Assembly: GCA_018398765.1 (NCBI GenBank)
Contig: JAHBMJ010002368.1
Location: 7,501 to 18,903, forward strand
Direction: 5' to 3'
Length of the DNA: 11,403 nt
DNA from: Chromera velia
Taxonomy: Eukaryota; Sar; Chromeraceae
The notes under the pieces are model-generated. The model searched no databases and had not been told where the DNA came from. It saw only the letters and a program-made list of their open reading frames with translations. Numbering within the stretch: position 1 is the stretch's first letter; the number at the start of each line of letters is the position of its first letter. Below, piece after piece: positions 1 through 8,337 of the stretch. A program made the position numbers and the translations under genes.

Positions 1-80
1 TGGCAGCAAGGAAGCCGAGTGGGACTGCAGCACAAAATGAAAATTCAAGGGTTCGTTCATTATTTGTTTCAAGCGGCAGG

Positions 81-83
<3 letters not shown>

Positions 84-134
<51 letters not shown>
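84..134. repeat. (AG)n microsatellite
   Basis: About 25 uninterrupted AG dinucleotides, followed by a slightly degraded GAAAGAGAC tail. The apparent Arg-Glu-rich peptide in this frame is only the translated repeat. Confidence 0.97.
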
Positions 135-140
<6 letters not shown>

Positions 141-1759
141 CGGGATTGCACTGACCAAAAATGAGGAGTGTGTTGACAGGGGTGATCAACAATTCCCCGA
201 GCCCCCTCATTTCATGTCCGAGGAGGCTCTCCTTCGACTCGCTTCTCTGGCTCTGTGTCTCCCCCTCTGTACCACCACCCTGTGCAGCTGCTGCTCCTAC
301 AGTAGGCCCCCCCGTTGAGCTTCTCTCTTTGCCCCTCGAGTCCCTCTTCGGTAGACCCGCCGCCAGAAGGGGGGGCTGGGCTCCAGTGTCCCGGTGAGGC
401 GGCGTCACCCCTGCTACGCCGCCATGCGCAAGATCGGGAGCAGAAGACACGGCAGCGGGAAGCTGGGTGACTGAGGGGCGGTCACCTGGAGTGGGCGACC
501 CGGCCTGTCCGGGGGGTGCAATGCGGGAGTGTCCCGACGCCCGTCGGCTGGCATTCTTTCTTTCGGGCATCGAACCGAAGAGACTTAGCCCATCTCTGTC
601 TCCTCCTGCAATATTCGAGGGTGTCGCAAGTGACTCTCTTCTGCGAGACCTGCTTGAACCGTCCTGCAATGTTCCTGATGACGCACGCTGGTAGGTCGGG
701 GTGACGTCTGAGAATACCCGGGCCCGGTCTCTCTGTCCCCCCCCTGTGCCTCCTGCGATTCTTCCTCTGAGAGTTCGGTAATCGGGTGACCGTCGTGAGT
801 GCAGGAGAGGCTCGTCAAGCTCTCCTGATCCAACTGTGACAGGGGAACCCCCTAGTGAGGGGTGGCTCATCGGACTCCGCAGGTCTCCTTGCGCAGAGCG
901 CAGGAAACGGGAGCTCTGCAGGCAGACACAGAGAGAGAGAGAGAGACAGACAGACAGGTACCGATACGATACGAACGGACAAGGCTCCTTTCTTCACGCT
1001 GAATGCTGCAGCACGGGAAGGGCAGAAAGCGCTTCAGGATGTGCCTGCAGAAAGCTTCCGACCACTCAAGACCTTTATCGAAAAGGATCTGGAAGAGCGG
1101 GCGTTGGGAGGCAGGACAGAATAGAACAGAATAGAGGGGGAGAAGGGCCAAAGAAGGGTGGGGAAGGAGAGGAGACAGGAAGGTGAACGCTGGGACAACG
1201 GCGTCAAGGTGATCTGCTGGACTGCGTGTCTCTGTTTCGTTTGTTGACGGGGAAAGCCTGCTCTCTCCTCCTCTCTCTGAGTACATCATAGTAAGTCGCA
1301 CTTGGTTCTCCCCTCGGATTGTGGTCTTGCTGTGTGCTGACCATCATCCGGTGCATCTTGAATCTTCGTTGGTGGGGGTGTCCGGCAACGGCTCTAAAGA
1401 ACTTGGATGCAGTGCAGCAAGATCAGGGGGCCCTCCAGAGATGAAGCAGCTCGACCCTTACTTCACCAAATCACCCAGCGTTGAGATGAAGCGGGCACAA
1501 CGGACTGTGTAGTGCCGGAGTTTCTTGCTGCGAAAGTTAAAGACCAGGCAACAAAATGGGCTCGACAGAGAAATGAGATTGCGAGTCCCAACGGTTCTAT
1601 TATAGGACACACCTGCTCTGTGCGTTCCCTGACTGTTGATGCAGACGGGCAAAGTGGGACGCTACCGCTTTGCAGTTTCGGCCAAACTTCTTTAAATTGA
1701 AGCAGGCTTCGAGATTCTTCTCTTCAACTGTCAGTCTGACAACATCGTACGTACTTTTG

Positions 1760-2190
1760 TCGTAAACAATCGTAAATCTGACGCAAGCAAGCTTGCGAAC
1801 GGCCCCGGAAAGCAAGAAAAATGAGAACTCCACGATTGACGCACGCCGGCCATGGTGCTGCATTGGTGCATGGTAGCGCCGACCCCCCCCGCGGGTATAC
1901 CCCCGGGAAAAAAGCAGCGCGGAACCCCCCCCCCGCGGGAAAAAAGCCCGGGGTTGAGCGCCATCTGACGCACGCATGGCGCAAATTCAGCCTTTCGGGG
2001 CCGGGTTTTTGGCGAAAGACTAGCGTGCATGCATATATATGGGCTGGGGTATTTTTGTTTTGTAAGTGCCCCCCGCTTCGCTTTCCGGGGCCACACATGC
2101 AAAGCAACACACAGCGTCCCGCGAATATAAGCCGCACGCGTGGTTCGCGATTGTTCGCACGCTCTGGGAGGCGAGGCACTTACAAAAATA
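1760..2190. repeat. GC-rich block with nested inverted and direct repeats
   Basis: Two separate inverted pairs are visible. GGCCCCGGAAAGC at 1801-1813 pairs with GCTTTCCGGGGCC at 2080-2092. TTTTGTAAGTGCC at 2058-2070 pairs with GGCACTTACAAAA at 2175-2187. Two C-tract modules, each ending in GCGGG or CCGGG followed by AAAAAAGC, lie in tandem at about 1880-1950. TGACGCA recurs near 1778, 1838 and 1967. The density of short symmetric repeats is unlike the flanks and suggests a small decayed mobile element or a folded regulatory element. No long terminal repeat or target duplication could be found. Confidence 0.45.
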
Positions 2191-2569
2191 CAAGATGTCT
2201 TCGTCTCCTTCAGACGGTTAGACTTGCAGCGTCAGCCAGGCTAACGGAGCGCAGTCACTCAAGTGGCTCTGCCACTCTGGGAATTGTCCACTTATTCCAT
2301 TGCTTACATACAGCAGCATGCACTTTCGAGAAAAGAACCCCTTCCCTTTTTCAATTCAGGAAGGCCGGAAGCCTTCGGGAGTTCGAGGTCGTTCGATGCC
2401 AATGACGGTGACCAACTTGACCCCGTTCGGATCAAGATTTTTCTGGTCTTCGTTGGTTCGATTGGTCTCGTAACTCTCTGCCCCCACCGTCTCCGTTCTC
2501 CTGCGACGGCTGCGGATAATTTGCTCCTGCCCACTCTGGCGTGTATTTTTTTCGTTGCTCGGTCATCCA

Positions 2570-2749
2570 ATGGACGTCTTGCGAGAACCTTTGACGGAGA
2601 CGCCGTCTCTTTCCATCAGAAGTGATGCGGCAGGGGCTGGGACAGCCGGGAGCGGAGGAGGCGGGCATCTCCAGACTGCGGTCGCAGTGGCTGCCTCCCG
2701 GGGCAGGGAACGCGCAGAGAGGCAAAAACAGAGACAGCGACAGAGACAG
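2570..2749 (+). CDS. Putative exon 1 (N-terminal, start codon)
   Basis: ATG at 2570 begins MDVLREPL and reads 60 codons to a CAG|GTAGGC donor (GT at 2750-2751) in phase 0. The product is hydrophilic, with a Gly/Ala-rich middle and a Gln-Arg repeat end (RQRQRQ), and has no signal peptide. The choice rests on phase 0 compatibility with exon 2 and on the absence of a better upstream start. GTAGGC is a mediocre donor, and the basic end is translated simple repeat. Translation could instead begin at the ATG that opens exon 2. Confidence 0.38.
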
Positions 2750-2866
2750 GTAGGCGGTATTAGGAAGGAGACGGCCACTCGCGTGGGCTTTCGAATGGAG
2801 AATCTCGATTTGGTGCACCCCCGCATCCCTTCCCTTGGTGATGGTCTGTGTGATGCGCATGTGGAA

Positions 2867-2962
<96 letters not shown>

Positions 2963-4453
2963 CTGCGTGCGTGCGTGCGTGTGCAGATGATCCTACAGCT
3001 CCACAGCAACCCACGAGCCGGCGAAGAGAGGGCTGCGAGGGACGCCGGGTTGCGATTAATCCGACAAAAGGTTAGCGAGGGGCGGTGTTTTCTAAAGGTT
3101 GAAGAAGAGAGAGTCGAGGGGACGTACCCTGAATTGTCCTTTCCTTTTATAGTCCGTCTATCCCTTCCCCTCTGTCATGTCTGCCGAGCACCCAGCCCTT
3201 CCTTCTTCTCCTGCCACACCAGTTTGACGTTGTCGTTTATGAGGTCTGCAGTACTGGAACGGGTAGACAGACTGTGCTTTTGACTGAGGACAGCCAACGT
3301 ACGCTCATCCGCTCCTCTTGCCGAAATTTGCGCACTTCCAATGAATTGCACAAAGGACGCACGACGTGACGGTACGAAATCGACAATCTCCAGCTCCTCT
3401 GAGATCAGTGCGCAGAAATTTGGACTTTTTTTTCTCTTTCTTGTTCCTCTTTTCAGGTCAACTGCTGTGCCATTTTCGTGTGAAGGTTTTCGCTTGCTGG
3501 ATGCTTCCGTGATCGGACGCATGTCGAATTTGACGTCAGATACTCAGTAGCTGTTCGTCAGTTTTCAGCAGATCTTTTCTCTTCTTCCGTTTGTGAATGA
3601 ACAGGTCGGGCTCTCAGTGTGGGTGCGGATCTCCGTGGTGATGACCTGCACGCTCCAGCTGTTGGAGCTGGGGGTCGCAGTCGCCATCGCAGCCGCCTAC
3701 TGGTCCTCTCACCGTGTGTGGGCAGTCGCGGTGATCCTCCTGCAGCTGGCAGCAAACCTTGTGCAGGTGAGCAAGCTATGAGGTGGAGGAGGAAGGCGGG
3801 AAGAGTGAAGGACTTGTTTTCTCTTTTATTTTGTATTTAACTCACCCCAGGTTACTGGAGGTAAATTCCCTTCAGTTTTTCGGTTTCAGTTTTAATTCTA
3901 CCGGGGCTGCTGCAGTTTTTGCGTTTCTGGGATAGAAGATGGACACTGTGCAAAAAAGAAGGGAAAGGAAAGGAAAGGAAAGGGAGGGAAGAAAGCGACG
4001 CGGGAGGGGCAGCCAAGCATAGAAGAAGGACACTGTGCAAAACGGAAAGAAAAGGCAGCGATTTTCTTCGTGTCCGCGTTCTTCTATGTGTCTCTTTCAG
4101 ACTGCCTGACTGACTGACTGACTGACTGACTATCTGTCTGTCTCTCTCTCTCTCCGTGTGTCTGTTGCAGAGCGGGTTCTACTTGTATCACAGAGAGTTT
4201 CTCCTGTCTGCCCTCTCTGTGGTGGGACTGCATGTTCTCGTCGAGGGGGGCCGCTCATGGTCAGTCAGTCAGGCAGGGAATTAAAGAGAAAGGGACTGAG
4301 ATGTGCGTGCAATCAGGTATGTGGCGTCGTATGAGGGGGAACCTGCTGGACGACAAAGCTGTCTATTACTAGCTATTTCTTTTTGTGGGTTTGCGACAGT
4401 CCAAAGAAAAGAGCTACCCTGGTTGCATTTAGTGATAAGCGCGTGAAATGCGG

Positions 4454-4509
<56 letters not shown>

Positions 4510-6529
4510 ATGGGGACATGCAGGCGTGATGGAAGTTTCACGAAGACCACAGACGAGTTTCAAGCAGTACAGGCTGTCGTTGCAGTACTGCCCTCTGTGT
4601 GCTTCTACTTGTAAGTCCTCGGAGGGGAGGGAGTGAACGAACGCAATCTTTCTTTCTTTCTTTCTTTGCTCACACGGTTGGGTGAAGGGTCAGACTGCAC
4701 ACTTTCTCACAGACAGGCAGAGAAACAGGCAAAGAAAGAAGTGAGCGAGGGGATCGGCATGGCTCAAACCTCTCTCGATTGGCTGGTCTTTCTTCTTCTT
4801 TCCTTCCCTCCCTCCTTTGTTCTCTTCCCGTGCCCTTGTTTGGGAGGATCATGTGACGGTCACTGTCATTCGCTCCTGGCTAACAAAATCCACGCACCAA
4901 CTCTGCACGCAGGTATGTGACGCTCCGACTGGCTGATGACATGGGCACGTCCTACCTGGCCCTGAACATCTTTTCCGCTGTCGTCTGCACGGCCTATGTG
5001 GGGTTTCTGTTGCTCCAAGTTGGTGCACGGGGTGTCTGCATGTCGGGGGCTGGTAGTGCCTAGGATTCTTCCGTTCATTCATGGACCTTTGTCAGTCCTT
5101 CACTGCAACTGGAGTGAATTCTCTTTTCTTTCTTCTTGGAAGGGTGGATCTGCAAGTTCTTCCCACAAAGAAAGTGAAAATGGAAAAGTAACACGATGAT
5201 GAGGACGCATCCTCGGTAGAGTAATCTTATCATTCAGTTTCAGTTTGAAATTTTGTTCTGTATTTCTTGAACAGCAAAGAGAGTCCTGCTTCCTTTCCCG
5301 CCCTCTTTCTCTGTTCCCACTTTTGCTCCTGCTCTCTTTCCTTCAAGGCGTTGCCCGTCTCTTCTCTACCCCCCCCTTTCTTCCTGCCTTTGCAGTTGGA
5401 GAAAAGGTTTCTGTACCGTCGTACGCTGCCCGAAGTGGCGCGTCGACTGTGGGGGTTTGGAGACGAGGGGGCCGGGGGGTTCGGAGCACTGACGCCCGCA
5501 GCGACGTATGCGGCAGCAACAGGGCGCACAGTGGGGGCGGCGACACGGACGGGGAAGGGGACAACGAGGGGGACTCCGGGGTTCCCCGTTGTTGTGAATG
5601 TGGAGCAACAGCCTGGGGAAGTGGGGTGGGGGGGTCAGGCAGACCCTCAGTGGCCTGGTGCTGTTTGTTCTGGTGGCCCCCCCGGAGTTTCTTTCAAGGG
5701 CTCCGCCGCCTCTGTGGTCTCCTCTTCCTCGATTCCCCCAACGGGTGCTCGAAAGGTCGGCAGACGGCAGAATTAAGGGGAAGAAGAGGGAGGGAGTCCC
5801 GATGCATGCTCAGTCAGGACTGTTCGCTCTCTGGACTTATCCACACGCACATATATCTGACAGTCTCCATGCTTGGAAGGATGAAAGGGTGTGACGGGGA
5901 GAGTGGGAAAGTCAGATGGAAGGAGTCTGGCGGTGCAGAGAGACAAAAAGAAAGTGGCATGCACGCTAATTGGAACGAAGAAGTGTGTCAGGATGTAGAA
6001 AGAAGAAAGCTGTATGAGGAGAGAGACCAGAGCGGGATCCAGAACACCACGTTTTTGCCCGCGCGGGCTTCTGTCTTTCCCTCCATACTTCTGTCTGAAG
6101 ATCAGTGTAAGAGACGGAGGAGCAAATGCCAGGGTGCGTTTTTGTCGGCAGGCCGTCTTTCATAATTCCAAAACGAACTCCCCCCCAAGATCAAATTTAG
6201 ACTTTCTGCATGATCACATGTTTGCAGACTGCTGACGCTAGGGGATTTGTGTACCAAGCGAGTGGAAGGGGGACGGGAGTAGATGGAAGCGGTGGCATGC
6301 CGGGGTCCTTTGGGTCTTCTGCGGACCCCCGTTTGGCCAAGGGGGGTTGGGTCGGTGCGGTGGATGCAGAAGAAAGGGAGGCAGAGGGAGGAATGGAATC
6401 TGCTTCGGCTTCGGTGGTAGCTGGGGGGGGTGAGGGTGGAGAGGCAAGAGGTGAAAATTATCCCTCGGGTAAGTCATCAGAGTGGATGGCTCTCGCTCTC
6501 TGTTTGTCTCTCTGTCTCCCTGTCTGTCG

Positions 6530-6567
<38 letters not shown>

Positions 6568-7987
6568 TTGATTGTGGAGTGAAGGAAACCATACAGTCTG
6601 TCTCTTTGATTGTGGTCTTGTTCAGAGTCTGTTTATTTGTTTTTTCTTTTTTTTTGTACCTCTTTCGTTTGTCTTCTTTTTGATCCGGTTTGATCAGGGG
6701 CTTTCCGAGCGTGTTTGTGTGTGTGCGTCTGTGTGTATGTGTGTGTGTGTGCGCGCGCGCGAGAGAGAGAGAGAGAGGTGAGATGTCTTTTGGCTTGCCA
6801 ACCTTTACTGATGAGTTTGTTTTACATTTCGGTGGTGATGCCTTTTCTTTCCTCTGTCTGGTCTGAGACACTGGGATGGCCAGGGAGAGGTGTGCCGATG
6901 TGAGAAATGTTCTTTCCCTTTTCCTGTCTGTCACCGTCTAGCTTTTCCGATTCAAGAAAAAACACAAGAGACGGAAACAATCCCAGTAGACGTTTCCGCC
7001 ACTGAGATTGCTTGAGATACGTCCCCTTTGACACTGGATGTGTAACTGCAGGTTTCTTTTCATTTTCAGAAGGGGGCAGGGGTGCAGCCCCCGAAGTCCT
7101 TTCTTGGATTCCTCTCTCAGTTCAAGAGGAAGAGGAGGCTGCAGAGGGTGGCGGTGTGGAGCTAGAAGGAGAAGAGAGCAGGGCTTCAGGAGGCAGCAAG
7201 CAGGGGATTTTCTTTTACGTGTGCGCGCTGATTGGGGCAGTTCTTTTGGACCTTTTCATCTGGCTTTACTATTTTTTTGACATTCATTTCAGGTAAGTCG
7301 ACATGGGTATCTACAGCCGTCTGCCATGATTTGTTGTCGTCGCATGAATAAACTTTCTTTCCATGATGTGGATTGTCCGTCTGTCCGGCCGTCTGACTCT
7401 TTGTCTGTCTGCGCAAGTTGTGCAGGAGCAGGAAGAGATGTGAGAAACAATGCGGCAGGCAGTCTGCCCATTGATGTTCTGATTCCTCTGTTTCATGTTC
7501 AATTCTGCAGGAGTCGAAGTGATAATTAATGAGAACGGTATGATGTGCTTCTCTTCTTTGTCCTTTCCTTTGTCAAACAGACAGGGAGGGTCCTGTGCCT
7601 CCTTCCAAGTGTGTGAGTGAGGCAGAAAGGAGGCTGGCCGACTTGAAAAGATCTATTTTTGGTTGGAAGATTGGGTGGACAGGTGAAGATTTGCAGGCGA
7701 AGGGCAGGTGTGGAAATGTATGGACTTCCTCTGATGTGTGCGTGGATGCAGAATATTGGCGTTGACGCTTGCCCTGTTGCACTACACTTTCCTCAACTGC
7801 CTCGTGGTTGTTCTCGCGCACAGTTTGTACGTGTACGCTGTCTTTAAGTCAGTCGTCTTCTGGGTTGTTAGCCTGGATCATCGTCTGGGGAGACTTGCTG
7901 GATTGCGTGTATGTTTCGTTTCAGTTCCTCGAGACCAGGGAGAAGGGGCCAGTTGGAGAATTTCTCTCGGATCAAATCTTCTTCTCT

Positions 7988-8027
<40 letters not shown>

Positions 8028-8303
8028 TTTTGAATTCGTTGTACAGTGGCGGATTGGATTGGCGCTGCCTCGCGAGATGGCAAAGAGCCAAAGAGCAAAG
8101 AGGCGGTGGTCATAGAAGATGGCGCATTGCGCATGAGACACTCAAAGAGAGCCTAGCACTCACTCGCAAGGGCCCCTGTGACGAGTAGAAAGAAAAAGTA
8201 GTGCGCACGAGACAGTCGAGTTGCATGGCAGACGAGATTTCTCTGTTTGAATATCTGTGCGTGAAGGAGAGTGTGCTGACGTGGTTCGCTCTCTGAGATC
8301 TCC

Positions 8304-8337
<34 letters not shown>

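Larger units (their letters stand above)
1..2569. other. Upstream region without a supported gene
   Basis: No reading frame here looks convincingly coding. The open frames are short, overlap on both strands, and consist mainly of translated simple repeat or Ser/Pro/Arg-rich low-complexity sequence. A frame at 2263-2625 has one hydrophobic stretch (KIFLVFVGSIGLVTL) but lacks clean splice sites linking it to the downstream exons, so I leave it uncalled. The region holds a (GA)n tract near its left end and a GC-rich repeat-structured block at about 1760-2190. The promoter and 5' UTR of the membrane-protein gene probably lie in the last few hundred bases, but I see no reliable core promoter. Confidence 0.5.
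3767..4170 (+). other. Intron between exons 3 and 4
   Basis: 404 nt. It contains an AAAGG-rich purine stretch (about 3956-3995), a near-perfect 24-bp direct repeat (3932-3955 and 4019-4042), a (TGAC)n tract (4107-4130) and a TCTG/TC run leading into the acceptor TGTTGCAG. Confidence 0.65.
6469..7069 (+). other. Intron between exons 8 and 9
   Basis: 601 nt. It holds a (TGTC)n tract (about 6521-6567), a T-rich stretch near 6638-6656, and a composite TG/CG/AG repeat at 6711-6776. The acceptor CATTTTCAG ends at 7069. An alternative AG lies at 7050-7051. Confidence 0.65.
7848..8337 (+). other. Intron between exons 10 and 11
   Basis: 490 nt. It has two (TG)n tracts, at 7991-8024 and 8307-8334. 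The second runs straight into the acceptor TGTGCAG of exon 11. Confidence 0.68.

Noticed and set aside
1724-2179. Minus-strand frames of 123-151 codons over the GC-rich block
   Set aside because: Overlapping frames on both strands, Gly/Pro/Arg-rich translation of C-tracts and palindromes, no splice or domain support.
2263-2625. Frame with KIFLVFVGSIGLVTL as an additional N-terminal exon
   Set aside because: No donor or acceptor that joins it in phase to exon 1 or 2 was found; a single hydrophobic run is weak evidence.
2563-3009. Minus-strand frame with a long Thr-His repeat
   Set aside because: Translation of the (TG)n/(CA)n microsatellite.
5245-6165. 306-codon frame as a single-exon gene
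   Set aside because: Begins in a pyrimidine-rich intron, crosses a likely acceptor, and has Gly/Arg/Cys-rich composition without domains; probably open because of GC-rich, stop-poor sequence.
7512-7535. Possible exon after the acceptor at 7510
   Set aside because: Phase-compatible with exon 9 but stops after five codons; skipping to 7752 gives a long hydrophobic frame that also closes with exon 11.
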